A stretch of DNA of 64,000 bases from Vibrio crassostreae 9ZC13 (GCF_000272045.2 NZ_AJYZ02000002.1:175581-239580); one strand, 5' to 3'. Positions 48,128-58,220 are shown, numbered from the stretch's first letter. Notes: generated by a model from the sequence alone, not told the origin. Program-made: numbers and translations.

Positions 48128-49348
48128 TTAGATACCGTCTCTTTCGATAGGGCAACTCATACAGCGCGCGCCGCCACGACCACGGCCTAGCTCGTTGCCA
48201 GGAATCGTTAGAACTTCGATACCCGCTTTGTCGTATTTCTCATTGGTGTAAACATTACGCTCATAACCAATCACGGTACCAGGTTTCACTGTCAGTACGT
48301 TGTTAGCGTCATTCCACTGTTCACGCTCAGCTTCGTAGTTATCACCGCCGGTAGTGATGATCTTCAGTTGATCAAGGCCTAGTGCGCCTTCAATCGCTGA
48401 CAGGTAGTTTTCAGCTTTCTCGACACGCATTTCGCCGTTTTCTTTTGGCGTTAAGCGCCAAGTGTCGAGGTCTTTACGAACGATCTCTGGATAGACAGAG
48501 AACGTGTCGATATCCATGTGTGTCATCACCGTATCAAGGTGCATACAAGAGCGGTGTTTTGGTAGATCGATCGCAATCACTTCGCTCGCTTGGCCTGATC
48601 TAAATAGGCTAGCCGCTAGGTTTTCGACACCTTGTGGTTTCGTACGCTCTGAAATACCAACCAGTACCGCACCTTTACCGATAACCAGTACGTCACCGCC
48701 TTCAATGTTAGCGTTGTCGTAGTGAAGGTCTTCGTCACCAAAGTACTTAATGAAATCTTGGCCTGCGAACACTGGGTGCCAGCGGTAGATAGCACGCAGG
48801 TGGTTCGTTTCACGTTGACGTGCAGGCTTCATCATTGGGTTAAGCGATACACCACCGTAAACCCAGCAAGAAGTATCTCGCGTAAATAGGTGGTTAGGCA
48901 GTGGCTCGATAACGAAATCGAGTGGTCGATGCATTTTAGGCAGCATCGATGATGATTTGATAGGAAGCTCAGAGTAGGCCAAGCCACCGAGTAAGATCGT
49001 TGCTAGATGCTCATTATCCATTTGAGCAAGGTAGTTTCTTAAGTCACGGGCGAAAGTCGGCCCATAACGGAAATCTGAGATTTGAGTATTCAGCAACCAC
49101 TCACGAGCCTGAGATACGGCAAGCGTTTCTACTAGCAGGTCATGCAGCAGTAGTACTTCTACGTCTTGGCTGCGCAGCGTTTCTGCAAAGGCATCATGTT
49201 CTTCACCAGCGGCTTCAACGGCAAGTACATCATCAAATAGAAGCTCATGACAGTTTGAAGGGGTGAGGTGGGTGAGTGCTCTTTCAGGTCTATTTAGGAG
49301 AACTCGTCTCAATTGACCGACTTCGGAGCCAACGTACAGCTTACTCAT
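48128..49348 (-). CDS. arcA: Arginine deiminase ArcA
   Basis: Converts arginine to citrulline and ammonia, the first step of the arginine deiminase pathway. The 406-residue guanidino-group modifying enzyme has FTRDTSCWV, the catalytic Asp/His segments and the C-terminal [15 protein letters not shown] with the nucleophilic Cys in CPIE. The start follows AAGGATGCAAA. Carbamate kinase (arcC) and the antiporter (arcD) are not in this window. This arcA is not the two-component regulator of the same name. Confidence 0.96.
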   Translation of the reverse strand: MSKLYVGSEVGQLRRVLLNRPERALTHLTPSNCHELLFDDVLAVEAAGEEHDAFAETLRSQDVEVLLLHDLLVETLAVSQAREWLLNTQISDFRYGPTFARDLRNYLAQMDNEHLATILLGGLAYSELPIKSSSMLPKMHRPLDFVIEPLPNHLFTRDTSCWVYGGVSLNPMMKPARQRETNHLRAIYRWHPVFAGQDFIKYFGDEDLHYDNANIEGGDVLVIGKGAVLVGISERTKPQGVENLAASLFRSGQASEVIAIDLPKHRSCMHLDTVMTHMDIDTFSVYPEIVRKDLDTWRLTPKENGEMRVEKAENYLSAIEGALGLDQLKIITTGGDNYEAEREQWNDANNVLTVKPGTVIGYERNVYTNEKYDKAGIEVLTIPGNELGRGRGGARCMSCPIERDGI

Positions 49349-49924
49349 TTTGCATCCTTACTATTAATCCAGCGTCTATTTATGACAAGCTTGTCCGTAA
49401 TATGCAAGTTTTGTAGATTGAGTTAATACAAGGTATTTGGGTAATAATTGGTCATAAAACCTGTGATTTTTAAGTTTATACAGATTAAATTCCAACGAAC
49501 TGGCTATCGAACGGAACAACGTTTTTGAGGATCTATGCTCAATTCGTGGCTTGTTAAAATTGAATTTTGCTTATTAATCGTGATTTTTTATTCACTATTA
49601 TGCACTTTTTGATAACAAGCTGAGGATTTATGCACCCCAAAAGCGGTTTAGCGTATGCACCTAACGTGACTAATCACGCAAGTTTTATTCAATAAGCCCT
49701 AAAGTGGCCACAAAAACGAAATGCTAAAATACGGCGTAGTTAATAAAATGTTGAAAATTTGTTTCTGTGATTTTGATTTCACTTTTGAATTGATATTGGC
49801 GCTGCGATCTCGCGATAAACTTACCTTTCTAGGCCTGATCTGGGTGGCTTTTCTGGACGATCCGTGCCATATTTCGTGGCAATCAAATTTGATCTTTTCA
49901 TAGTCAACACTCTGGAGCAGACAC
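49349..49924. other. 576-bp intergenic region arcA / rraB with ArgR-like and repeated motifs
   Basis: No credible gene. Contents: a 12-bp palindrome GACAAGCTTGTC (49384-49395) near the arcA promoter; an imperfect FNR-like TTGAGTTAATACAA (49418-49431); an ARG-box-like TGATTTTTTATTCA (49581-49594) preceded 20 bp earlier by TGAATTTTG; and three TATGCAC copies (49599, 49629, 49654). The right part should hold the rraB promoter. A 60-codon frame at 49721-49903 is considered chance. Confidence 0.4.
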
Positions 49925-50341
49925 ATGTCTCACGAAGATGAATATCTATCAGTAGCGGAATTAATTGAATTTCAAAAGGAAGAGACTCGCGACATCATTA
50001 CAGCATTAATTGAAGATGGTAGCGATCCTGAAGCTCTATACGATATCGAGCATCACCTATTTGCTGAAGATTTCGATGTGCTTGAGAAAGCGGTTGTTGA
50101 AGCATTCAAAATGGGCTTTGAAGTGCTTGAAGCTGAAGAGACAGAAGACGAAGATGGCAATAAGCTACTTTGTTGTGATGCAACGATGCAATGCACTCTG
50201 AATGCAGAAGCGATTGATGAGCAAGTTGAGAAGCTTGTAAACCTTGCAGAGAAGTTTGACATTATCTACGACGGTTGGGGCACTTACTACGAAGGTGAAG
50301 ATGCTATCTACCCAGACGAAGATGATGAAGGCGAAGAGTAA
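49925..50341 (+). CDS. rraB: Regulator of RNase E activity RraB
   Basis: Binds RNase E and modulates its action on subsets of transcripts. The 138-residue, very acidic protein matches RraB (YjgD): [20 protein letters not shown] at the start, FEVLEAEE in the middle and an acidic tail DEDDEGEE. The ATG is preceded by TCTGGAGCAG. Monocistronic with its own terminator. Confidence 0.94.
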   Translation: MSHEDEYLSVAELIEFQKEETRDIITALIEDGSDPEALYDIEHHLFAEDFDVLEKAVVEAFKMGFEVLEAEETEDEDGNKLLCCDATMQCTLNAEAIDEQVEKLVNLAEKFDIIYDGWGTYYEGEDAIYPDEDDEGEE

Positions 50342-50356
50342 TTCTTTCCCAATTTT

Positions 50357-50388
50357 AAAAAATGCCAGCCTCGAGCTGGCATTTTTTT
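50357..50388 (+). terminator. Terminator after rraB
   Basis: AAAAAATGCCAGC pairs with GCTGGCATTTTTT around a 6-nt loop, with a T run of seven. Confidence 0.9.
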
Positions 50389-50466
50389 ACCCTTAGAAAA
50401 ATAAATGTCTTTATATGCATTCATTCATTATAATGCGGTCAAAATTGATCTAGCTCAAGGAATGAT

Positions 50467-51261
50467 ATGCGGTTGCTTCTCGATGGTCTTTGGCAAATTT
50501 CGCCACTGACGGATCTCTCTATCCCACAAGATGACATCACCTTTCCGGCTCCGTTAAGCTCAAAGCTCCCTGATAGCTTGAGTGAAAGTCAAATTGCAGA
50601 GCAAGAGTGGCACCTGATGCACGACATCGAAGTGGATGACGCTATGTTAGCGTGTCCATTTGTTGAGTTAGTGATGGCTGGAGTCGATTATTTTGCTGAA
50701 GTTCGACTTAATGGTGTGGCTGTTTTTGATTGTGATGGTAGCCAAGCTGAATACCGTAAAGATATCCGTCCTTATATGCAGTCCGGCCGAAACCGTTTCG
50801 AGATCCTTTTCCTTGAAGAAGAGGAGAGCCTATTGCTTGAAGAAGACATGGATGACTCTGTATCTTCACAGGCTATCGCTAAATCTGATTCACGCATCGG
50901 GATTTGGCAAGCGCCATACCTGCAGTTCGTTCGAAACGTCAAGCTAGAGCAAGTTGTCACAGAGCAGATCTGGCACCACGGTGGTGGCTGTGAGTTTAAA
51001 GTGGATGTTATCTATCAAACGCTAAAGGCGGGGTTAGTATCGGCATCCATCAAGTTTAATGGTATGACTCTCGTGATGCCGATTGATGTACGCGCTGAAC
51101 ATACTGGCGTCGTGTTCCAGGTCGAAGCTCCTATCATATTTGATATTGAGAATCCTAACCCCAAGTATCTATACCCATTAGAAGTGGTACTTGATGGGCA
51201 AGAAGAGAGTTCTTTTGTTGCCTTGAACCCAACTTCTTGCGTCAGTAACTTTCTACGTTAA
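50467..51261 (+). CDS. Glycoside hydrolase family 2 N-terminal-domain-like protein lacking a catalytic domain
   Basis: A 264-residue protein without signal peptide. It resembles the sugar-binding jelly-roll domain at the N-terminus of GH2 beta-mannosidases and beta-galactosidases: a short LLLDGLWQISPL start, the block VDYFAEVRLNGVAVFDCDG (about residues 75-93), and RIGIWQAPYLQ (about 143-153), the segment that in GH2 enzymes reads RxG(I/L)W. The enzymes continue into an Ig-like domain and a catalytic TIM barrel; here the protein stops after a second beta-rich segment (about 160-260) and no acid/base Glu region is seen. An acidic insert EEEESLLLEEDMDD (about 118-131) interrupts the domain. Function unknown. 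Confidence 0.72.
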   Translation: MRLLLDGLWQISPLTDLSIPQDDITFPAPLSSKLPDSLSESQIAEQEWHLMHDIEVDDAMLACPFVELVMAGVDYFAEVRLNGVAVFDCDGSQAEYRKDIRPYMQSGRNRFEILFLEEEESLLLEEDMDDSVSSQAIAKSDSRIGIWQAPYLQFVRNVKLEQVVTEQIWHHGGGCEFKVDVIYQTLKAGLVSASIKFNGMTLVMPIDVRAEHTGVVFQVEAPIIFDIENPNPKYLYPLEVVLDGQEESSFVALNPTSCVSNFLR

Positions 51262-51310
51262 CTCCGTATATTTTAGCGTTATCTTCTTTCGCTATAGCGG
51301 CGCATTCTGC

Positions 51311-52216
51311 TTATAACGACTTGGCCATGACAACCTCACAAGCGTCGTGGCCTGTTTCTCCCCAAGCTGACTCAAGATGCTCAAACCCAAGCTTCTCATA
51401 GAGTTTGACCGCAGCACCCAAGCACTTCGTCGTTTCTAAATACATGTGTTGATACCCAAGTTGCTTGGCTTGCTTTAAGCTCAAAGCGACAATTCGCTTG
51501 GCTAGGCCATGCCCTCGAGTTTGCGGTAAGAAGTACATCTTTTGTAGCTCACACACATTGGGTTTACCTGCTAGAGGGGCAAAGCCACCGCCTCCGACGA
51601 TCTTTCCGTTGTGTTCGATAACCCAGTACATTGTATTCGCTTGGCTATAGACAGAGTACATATCGTCGAGTGTTGGATCGGCCACGCCATAGCCTTTATC
51701 TTCTGTGAGCCCATGCTCAGCCGAAACTTGGCGAATGATTTGTGCTAATTGTTGGTTGTCTGACTCTGTGAGTGGACGTAATACAAACTCATCCGCTTGG
51801 CATACTTTCGTTAGCCCTTTTAAGTAGCTCTCAAGCCCTTGCTTAAGTAGTTGTTGTTCGTTGTCATCGAGTGTCGAGAGTACTTTTTCAAAGAAGATGC
51901 TTTGCTGTTGGTCGAGTTGAGATAACGCATCAACACCTTGAGCGGTTAGGGTGACTAATTGGCTACGCTTGTCTGTTGGGTTCTCTAGGCTCTCAACTAA
52001 ACCAAGCTTGATCAGACCCGTGACAGTGCGGCTAGCATTGGATTTATCTACGTTGAGTTGCTGTGCCAATTGGTTGATGGTGATTGGCTGCAACTGGATT
52101 TCACCAAGAGTATGAGCCTGGACTGGAGTGAGGTCGACATCACCACACTGTTTATCAAGCATGCCAAGTAAACGAACCGTTTGACGAGAATAGTCTCTTA
52201 ACTGTTGAGAATTCAT
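51311..52216 (-). CDS. Bifunctional MarR-type regulator / GNAT N-acetyltransferase fusion
   Basis: 301 residues. The first half (about 1-140) is a MarR winged-helix domain: TINQLAQQLNVDKSNASRTVTGLIKLGLVE is the recognition region, with wing residues DKRSQLVTLT. The second half (about 145-301) is a GNAT acetyltransferase with the acetyl-CoA loop QTRGHGLAKRI and YEKLGFEHL near the end. Such fusions are a known protein family; ligands and substrates are mostly unknown. The double TTGCG-N3-CGCAA operator on its own promoter indicates autorepression. Confidence 0.88.
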   Translation of the reverse strand: MNSQQLRDYSRQTVRLLGMLDKQCGDVDLTPVQAHTLGEIQLQPITINQLAQQLNVDKSNASRTVTGLIKLGLVESLENPTDKRSQLVTLTAQGVDALSQLDQQQSIFFEKVLSTLDDNEQQLLKQGLESYLKGLTKVCQADEFVLRPLTESDNQQLAQIIRQVSAEHGLTEDKGYGVADPTLDDMYSVYSQANTMYWVIEHNGKIVGGGGFAPLAGKPNVCELQKMYFLPQTRGHGLAKRIVALSLKQAKQLGYQHMYLETTKCLGAAVKLYEKLGFEHLESAWGETGHDACEVVMAKSL

Positions 52217-52242
52217 AACTACCTACCTTTGAATTAAGAAAT

Positions 52243-52285
52243 AAAGTTGCGTATCGCAATTAATTTAATTGCGGTGCGCAACTTT
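52243..52285 (-). promoter_or_regulatory. Double palindromic operator and promoter of the MarR-GNAT gene
   Basis: A 43-bp inverted repeat with 21-bp arms (two mismatches) centred on 52264. Each arm is itself a smaller palindrome TTGCG-N3-CGCAA (52247-52259 and 52269-52281). On the minus strand it lies on a strong promoter, TTGACA (52285-52290), 17 bp, TAAATT (52262-52267), 27 nt before the start codon. Confidence 0.85.
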
Positions 52286-52349
52286 GTCAATAGTAAGCTG
52301 AATTTTGTTATTCGATGTAGGTTACTTCAATCGCTCAGTGAGCTTTAGA

Positions 52350-52754
52350 TTAAGCGTGTTGGTGTAAGCAAAACGGAGCTTGTGCTGTTTGGCTTTCAGC
52401 TTTTCGTAACCAGACTTTCTCGTGGAAGTAGTAAGCAACGGTATTTAAAGTTGGCTCTAGCAAAGCCATCACGCCGCCTATGAAAGCATCTCCAGTCAAC
52501 AAGTAGACAACGGTAAAGGCAACACTAAAGTGGATGGTAGCAAAGCTTGCTGTTTTTAATTTGGTCATCCACTGGCGAGCTTTAAGAGCTGGAACTTGAG
52601 CCCACGCCTTTTCATGAAAATAGAAGGCAACAGTATTCACAGAGGGCTCAATCATAGCGATTAAGCTACCAATTAAGATGTCGCCTGTTAGTACATAAGC
52701 GACACTAAATGCGATAGTAAAATGTAATGCAGCAAAGGTTAGTGTCTTTTTCAT
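52350..52754 (-). CDS. DUF2061 protein with two tandem domains
   Basis: A 134-residue inner-membrane protein built from two copies of DUF2061: residues 1-50 (LHFTIAFSVAYVLTGD, EPSVNTVAFYFHEKAW) and 67-118 (IHFSVAFTVVYLLTGD, EPTLNTVAYYFHEKVW). Each copy carries two short hydrophobic segments and the same FHEK(A/V)W end, so about four membrane spans. Internal duplication is evident. Preceded by a Fur-like box. Function unknown. Confidence 0.85.
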   Translation of the reverse strand: MKKTLTFAALHFTIAFSVAYVLTGDILIGSLIAMIEPSVNTVAFYFHEKAWAQVPALKARQWMTKLKTASFATIHFSVAFTVVYLLTGDAFIGGVMALLEPTLNTVAYYFHEKVWLRKAESQTAQAPFCLHQHA

Positions 52755-52797
52755 GATAATTACTCAGTCGTTGTGTTGTTTTGATAGGTCTATTATT

Positions 52798-52816
52798 GAG
52801 AATTATTATCATTAAG
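52798..52816 (-). promoter_or_regulatory. Fur-like box upstream of the DUF2061 gene
   Basis: On the minus strand TAATGATAAT lies within a 19-bp window that matches the Fur consensus at about 15 of 19 positions, 44-62 nt before the start codon, a position suited to promoter repression. Confidence 0.6.
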
Positions 52817-52908
52817 TATAATGGGAAGTAGAGATTAATTTGATAGATAAAACCTATCAATCAGTGCGGCTAGAGTGAGAAGCATTGGAATATTGGAATC
52901 AGGGACAT

Positions 52909-52939
52909 AAAAAAAGGCTGGTCACCAAGACCAACCTTT
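52909..52939 (-). terminator. Terminator of valS
   Basis: On the minus strand AAGGTTGGTC pairs with GACCAGCCTT around a 5-nt loop and is followed by a run of T; 44 nt after the valS stop. Confidence 0.88.
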
Positions 52940-52982
52940 CTATTTAGACCGAGAAGTTTGAAGCCTTCTCGTTCACTCGGTT

Positions 52983-55856
52983 TTAAAGCGCAGCGATTGT
53001 CGCTTTTTGCTCTTCAAGCTTAACAAGAGTTTCCTTGTAGCCTTCAAGCTTTTCACGCTCTTTCGCGATAACTGCTTCTGGTGCTTTAGCAACGAAACCT
53101 TCGTTACCTAGCTTACCTTCGATACGTTTAATCTCGCCGTGAGTCTTAGCGACTTCTTTATCTAGACGAGCAAGCTCTGCATCTTTGTCGATAAGACCCG
53201 CCATTGGGATCATCAACTCAGATTTGCCAACCAGTTTAGTTGCACAAGCAGGAGTCTCTTCACCATCAGCTAGAACTTTAATATCGTCTAGCTTAGCTAG
53301 AGAAGTAAGAACGATCTTGTTCGCTTCGATACGAGCGGCATCTTTCTCATCAGCAACCTTGATCATTACTTCTAAGCCTTGGCTTGGTGCAATGTCGTAT
53401 TCCGCACGTAGGTTACGGATAGCAGTGATGAAAGTCTTAACCCATTCGATGTCGTCAACGATCTCAGCATTGAAGTTAGCTTCATTAAACTGAGGAAGCG
53501 CTTGAGTCATGATTGTCTCGCCTTCAACGCCGTCTACTAGCGGCTTAACGCTCTGCCAGATAGATTCAGTGATGTAAGGAAGAACAGGGTGAGCAAGACG
53601 CAGAGTCTTCTCAAGAACCGTGATAAGCGTGTAACGAGTCGCTTGTTGTTGAGCTTCAGTACCTTTCCAAAGAACAGGTTTAGTTAGCTCTAAGTACCAG
53701 TCACAGAATTGGTTCCAGATGAATTCGTAAAGCGTGTTTGCTGCCATGTCTAGACGGTAGTTGTCTAGGTGAGCATTAAACTCTTTCGCTGCAACTTCAA
53801 ACTGAGACTCAATCCACTTATCGGCTAGAGAGAATTCCATGTTTGCACGGTCTTCTACAGACAGTGACATGCCACAGTCGTGCTCTTCTGTGTTCATCAG
53901 TACGTAACGGCTTGCGTTCCATAGCTTGTTACAGAAGTTACGGTAACCTTCAAGACGCTTCATGTCCCAGTTGATGTCACGGCCAGTTGAAGCCATAGCA
54001 GCAAGAGTGAAACGCAGTGCGTCAGTACCGTAGGGTTCGATACCGTTTTCGAATGTTTTACGTGTGTTCTTTTCGATCTTAGCAGCCAGTTTAGGTTGCA
54101 TCATGTTGCCACAACGCTTCTCTACTAGCTCTTCAAGGCCGATGCCGTCAATCATGTCGATTGGGTCAAGTACGTTACCTTTCGACTTAGACATCTTATC
54201 GCCGTTTTCATCACGGATAAGACCTGTCATGTAAACAGTTTTGAAAGGTACTTGAGCCTTGCCATCTTCGTCTTTCACGAAGTGCATGGTCATCATGATC
54301 ATACGAGCAACCCAGAAGAAGATAATATCAAAACCAGATACTAGTACTTCAGATGGGTGGAATGTTTTCAGTGCTTCAGTATCTTCAGGCCAGCCTTGTG
54401 TGCCGAACGTCCAAAGTGCAGAAGAGAACCAAGTATCCAGTACGTCGTCGTCTTGCTTAAGCACAACAACAGGCGCTAGGTTGTTCTTTTCACGAACTTC
54501 TTCTTCAGTGCGACCTACGTAAACTTTACCATCGTTGTCGTACCATGCTGGGATACGGTGGCCCCACCAAAGTTGACGAGAGATACACCAGTCTTGCACG
54601 TCACGCATCCACGCGAAGTACATGTTTTCGTACTGCTTAGGTACGAATTGGATTTGACCATCTTCAACCGCTTTAACTGCAGGTTCTGCAAGAGGTGCTG
54701 TGCGCACGTACCATTGGTCAGTCAGCATTGGTTCGATAACCACGCCACCACGGTCGCCGTAAGGGACAGTCAGGTCGTGATCTTTGATCTCTTCAAGAAG
54801 ACCAAGCTCATCGAATTCAGCAACGATAGCTTTACGTGCAGCAAAACGCTCCATACCTTGGTACTTAGCAGGGATACCTGTTGAGTAAACATCGCTTTCT
54901 TCGCCGTTAGTCGTGAAGACTTCAGCAGCATCACGGATATCAGCATTGAACGTTAGGATGTTGATCATCGGTAGGTTGTTGCGCTTACCCACTTCGTAAT
55001 CGTTAAAGTCATGAGCTGGAGTGATCTTCACACAACCCGTGCCTTTTTCCATGTCTGCGTGCTCATCGCCTACGATAGGGATAAGACGGTTTACAACAGG
55101 AAGTAGGATTTCTTTGCCGATAAGATCTTTGTAACGAGGATCTTCTGGGTTAACAGCAACACCAGTATCGCCAAGCATGGTTTCAGGACGAGTCGTCGCA
55201 ACAACGATGTAGTCTTTACCATCTGCCGTTTTAACACCGTTCGCTAGCGGGTAGCGGAAGTGCCACATGAAACCTTTTTTGTCTTTGTTTTCAACTTCAA
55301 GATCCGAGATTGCAGTGTGCAGTTTAGGATCCCAGTTTACTAGACGTTTACCACGGTAGATTAGGTCTTCTTCGTATAGACGAACAAACACTTCTTGAGT
55401 CGCAGCCGATAGGCCGTCATCCATAGTGAATCGTTCACGATCCCAATCTACAGATGCACCAAGACGACGAAGTTGTTGAGTGATCGTGCCACCTGATTCG
55501 CCTTTCCATTCCCAGATCTTGTCGATGAAAGCTTCACGGCCGTAGTCGTGTTTTGTTTTGCCTTCTTCGGCAGCAATCTTACGCTCAACAACCATTTGAG
55601 TTGCGATACCAGCGTGGTCAGTACCCACTTGCCAAAGCGTGTTTTTGCCTTTCATACGTTGAGCACGGATAAGCGTATCCATGATCGTATCTTGGAACGC
55701 GTGACCCATGTGTAGGCTGCCAGTGACGTTCGGTGGCGGGATCATGATGCTGTAAGCTTCTTTTGATGTGTCACCGTGTGGCTTAAAGTAGCCTTTCTCT
55801 TCCCAAGTCTTATACAGAGCTTGTTCGATTGATGTTGGGTTGTATGTCTTTTCCAT
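52983..55856 (-). CDS. valS: Valyl-tRNA synthetase
   Basis: Charges tRNA-Val. The class I synthetase has 957 residues from the start at [12 protein letters not shown] (55856), chosen because AAGAG precedes it and this is the usual N-terminus; the frame continues 14 codons upstream. Motifs: [13 protein letters not shown] (HIGH) near residue 40 and KMSKS in [10 protein letters not shown], an editing domain between, and a C-terminal coiled-coil arm (last 70 residues, alternating acidic and basic). Order pepA-holC-valS as in E. coli. Confidence 0.97.
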   Translation of the reverse strand: MEKTYNPTSIEQALYKTWEEKGYFKPHGDTSKEAYSIMIPPPNVTGSLHMGHAFQDTIMDTLIRAQRMKGKNTLWQVGTDHAGIATQMVVERKIAAEEGKTKHDYGREAFIDKIWEWKGESGGTITQQLRRLGASVDWDRERFTMDDGLSAATQEVFVRLYEEDLIYRGKRLVNWDPKLHTAISDLEVENKDKKGFMWHFRYPLANGVKTADGKDYIVVATTRPETMLGDTGVAVNPEDPRYKDLIGKEILLPVVNRLIPIVGDEHADMEKGTGCVKITPAHDFNDYEVGKRNNLPMINILTFNADIRDAAEVFTTNGEESDVYSTGIPAKYQGMERFAARKAIVAEFDELGLLEEIKDHDLTVPYGDRGGVVIEPMLTDQWYVRTAPLAEPAVKAVEDGQIQFVPKQYENMYFAWMRDVQDWCISRQLWWGHRIPAWYDNDGKVYVGRTEEEVREKNNLAPVVVLKQDDDVLDTWFSSALWTFGTQGWPEDTEALKTFHPSEVLVSGFDIIFFWVARMIMMTMHFVKDEDGKAQVPFKTVYMTGLIRDENGDKMSKSKGNVLDPIDMIDGIGLEELVEKRCGNMMQPKLAAKIEKNTRKTFENGIEPYGTDALRFTLAAMASTGRDINWDMKRLEGYRNFCNKLWNASRYVLMNTEEHDCGMSLSVEDRANMEFSLADKWIESQFEVAAKEFNAHLDNYRLDMAANTLYEFIWNQFCDWYLELTKPVLWKGTEAQQQATRYTLITVLEKTLRLAHPVLPYITESIWQSVKPLVDGVEGETIMTQALPQFNEANFNAEIVDDIEWVKTFITAIRNLRAEYDIAPSQGLEVMIKVADEKDAARIEANKIVLTSLAKLDDIKVLADGEETPACATKLVGKSELMIPMAGLIDKDAELARLDKEVAKTHGEIKRIEGKLGNEGFVAKAPEAVIAKEREKLEGYKETLVKLEEQKATIAAL

Positions 55857-55958
55857 AGTGCTCTTAAACGGATACTGTGAATGGTTAATCGTGGTCAAAC
55901 TTCATAAGTGAAGCTTCTTGAATCTAAATCCAAAGATAGCTTTAACTATGAGGTTTGA

Positions 55959-56408
55959 CTATGGATGTTGAATCTCGATAGTTTGTAGCTGATATCTAGC
56001 TTGACGGTAAATTTTATACCTTTCTCGAGCGAGTTGCTTAGCTTTTTCTTCGCAAGGGACGAAGTCTATCACCTGAACAAAGGCGTTCGCAAAGGTTGTA
56101 TGATTATCGGCCAGATTAATTACTAGCTGACGATTCCAATTATGTTTTACGCCTTGATAGCCAATTTCGATGTTGGTTGAATACTTCGGGCCTTCGCCAA
56201 CCAAGTTGTGCGCAATAAAATCACAGGGTTCGACTTGCCAGAAAACTTCAGCAATACGCTCGGCATGCTCTTTGTCATTACAGTTGAGATAAAGTTTAGC
56301 GCCTTGTTTTGCAAAGTGCTGAGCAAGAAACAGCACATAGTGAGCAAAACCATCTTCGCTGGCTTGCGGGCTGTCTGAAGGCACAATGTAAAATGTAGCA
56401 GTCTGCAT
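55959..56408 (-). CDS. holC: DNA polymerase III chi subunit HolC
   Basis: Clamp-loader accessory subunit that links the replisome to SSB. The 149-residue protein has the HolC segments ATFYIVPSDS at the N-terminus, a Walker-like fold without ATPase motifs and FVPCEEKAKQLARERYKIYR near the C-terminus. Placed between pepA and valS as in E. coli, with gaps of about 100 nt on both sides. Confidence 0.92.
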   Translation of the reverse strand: MQTATFYIVPSDSPQASEDGFAHYVLFLAQHFAKQGAKLYLNCNDKEHAERIAEVFWQVEPCDFIAHNLVGEGPKYSTNIEIGYQGVKHNWNRQLVINLADNHTTFANAFVQVIDFVPCEEKAKQLARERYKIYRQARYQLQTIEIQHP

Positions 56409-56481
56409 ACTTAATACTCGAACTGAAAATCGTGGATATCAATGTTACTTGGTTAACAGGGTCTAACAAATAGCGCTTATT

Positions 56482-56506
56482 AAAAAAGGGCCCGTAGGCC
56501 CTTTTT
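56482..56506 (-). terminator. Terminator of pepA
   Basis: On the minus strand AAAAAGGGCC pairs with GGCCCTTTTT around TACG, followed directly by T, between pepA and holC. It would make holC depend partly on its own promoter. Confidence 0.82.
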
Positions 56507-56507
56507 A

Positions 56508-58028
56508 TTATTTTGAAGATTGCTCTTCAGTCTCTTGGCCGCTGCGGTTCAATAAGAATTGGACTAGCATTGAGACAGGACGACCTGTCGAGCCTTTCGC
56601 TGCGCCTGACTTCCAAGCTGTACCAGCACTGTCGATGTGTGCCCAGTGGTACTTCTTAGTGAATTTAGACAGGAAACAACCAGCAGTGATTGTGCCGCCA
56701 GGACGGCCACCGATGTTCGCCATATCAGCGAATGGGCTGTTTAGCTGCTCATGGTACTCGTCTGCCATTGGTAGACGCCATGCACGGTCACTTGCTTGCT
56801 CTGAAGCATTAACAAGTTCGTGAGAAAGTGGGTTGTGGTTCGATAGAACGCCACTGATGTGGTGACCTAGAGCGATAACACATGCGCCAGTTAGCGTAGC
56901 AACATCGACAACACAGTCAGGTTCAAAACGCTCAACGTAAGTTAGAGCATCACATAGAACCAAGCGACCTTCAGCATCAGTGTTGAGTACTTCAACCGTT
57001 TGGCCTGACATTGTCGTTAGGATATCACCTGGACGGTAAGCATTGCTGCCCGGCATGTTTTCACAACCGGCTAGGATACCAACCACGTTAATAGGCAGGT
57101 TCAGCTTAGCCAGTGCTTTCATTGTACCGAATACAGACGCCGCACCACACATGTCGTACTTCATCTCATCCATGCCTTCACCAGGCTTAAGCGAGATACC
57201 GCCTGAATCGAAAGTCAGACCTTTACCTACTAATACAATCGGCTTCGCATCTGGATCCGGAGCGCCTTTGTATTCCATGATAGACATCATCGATTCATTT
57301 TTAGAGCCACGGCCAACTGCTAGGTATGATGTCATACCCAGTTTTTCCATCTCTTCTTCGCCAATGATCTTAGTCTTCACTGTCTCGTAATCGTCGGCTA
57401 AACGACGAGCTTGAGAAGCAAGGTAAGCAGGGTTTGCGATGTTTGGTGGCATGTTGCCTAGATCTTTAGACGCTTTTACACCTGAAGCAATAGCAAGGCC
57501 GTGAGAGATTGCTTTCTCACCCAGGCTCAATTCGCGACGTGTTGGTACATTGAATACCAATTTACGTAGTGGGCGACGAGTCTCTGGCTTGTTGCTCTTG
57601 AATTGGTCAAATGTGTAAAGACCATCTTTAGTCGCTTCTACCGCTTGGCGAACTTTCCAATAAGTGTCGCGACCTTTAACGTGAAGTTCTGTAAGGAAAC
57701 ATACAGCTTCCATAGAACCTGTTTCGTTTAGTGTACTGATGGTTTTTTGGATAATTTCTTTGTATTGACGCTCGCCTAGCTCACGTTCTTTACCACAGCC
57801 TACCAGTAGAACACGTTCTGAAAGTACACCAGGTACTTGATGCAGTAGTAGCATCTGGCCAGGTTTACCCTCTAGATCACCGCGACGAAGCAGTGAACTA
57901 ATGTAGCCATCGCTAATCTTATCTAATTGCTCGGCTACTGGAGAAAGGCGGCGCGGTTCGAATACACCGACAACGATACATGCGCTGCGCTGTTTCTCTG
58001 GGCTGCCACTTTTTACACTGAACTCCAT
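56508..58028 (-). CDS. pepA: Leucyl aminopeptidase PepA
   Basis: Cytoplasmic dizinc aminopeptidase of the M17 family; in E. coli it is also a DNA-binding protein for Xer recombination and carAB regulation. The 506 residues include the metal and active-site motifs [18 protein letters not shown] and [10 protein letters not shown]. The N-terminal [20 protein letters not shown] is that of vibrio PepA. Divergent from lptF. Confidence 0.96.
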   Translation of the reverse strand: MEFSVKSGSPEKQRSACIVVGVFEPRRLSPVAEQLDKISDGYISSLLRRGDLEGKPGQMLLLHQVPGVLSERVLLVGCGKERELGERQYKEIIQKTISTLNETGSMEAVCFLTELHVKGRDTYWKVRQAVEATKDGLYTFDQFKSNKPETRRPLRKLVFNVPTRRELSLGEKAISHGLAIASGVKASKDLGNMPPNIANPAYLASQARRLADDYETVKTKIIGEEEMEKLGMTSYLAVGRGSKNESMMSIMEYKGAPDPDAKPIVLVGKGLTFDSGGISLKPGEGMDEMKYDMCGAASVFGTMKALAKLNLPINVVGILAGCENMPGSNAYRPGDILTTMSGQTVEVLNTDAEGRLVLCDALTYVERFEPDCVVDVATLTGACVIALGHHISGVLSNHNPLSHELVNASEQASDRAWRLPMADEYHEQLNSPFADMANIGGRPGGTITAGCFLSKFTKKYHWAHIDSAGTAWKSGAAKGSTGRPVSMLVQFLLNRSGQETEEQSSK

Positions 58029-58220
58029 GCGTACTCCTACATCCTGAAGACAAATCGAACTAAATGTTAGATAATGGGTTCTTACTTGTTGGATCCTATA
58101 ATGGAACTAACCTTAAAGAAGAACGCTAACACTTAGCTAAAAATTTAAAAAAATAAAAGGTTCAACGGGAAATTATAGTGATTCAATCAAAAAAACAAGT
58201 TTTGTATAGGTAATTTGAGC

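Noticed and set aside
49699..49926. Overlapping open frames on both strands before rraB
   Set aside because: AT-rich promoter region; products have no family resemblance and no convincing ribosome-binding site.
52910..52940. Antisense small RNA between valS and the DUF2061 gene
   Set aside because: The hairpin is fully explained as the valS terminator; no separate promoter seen.
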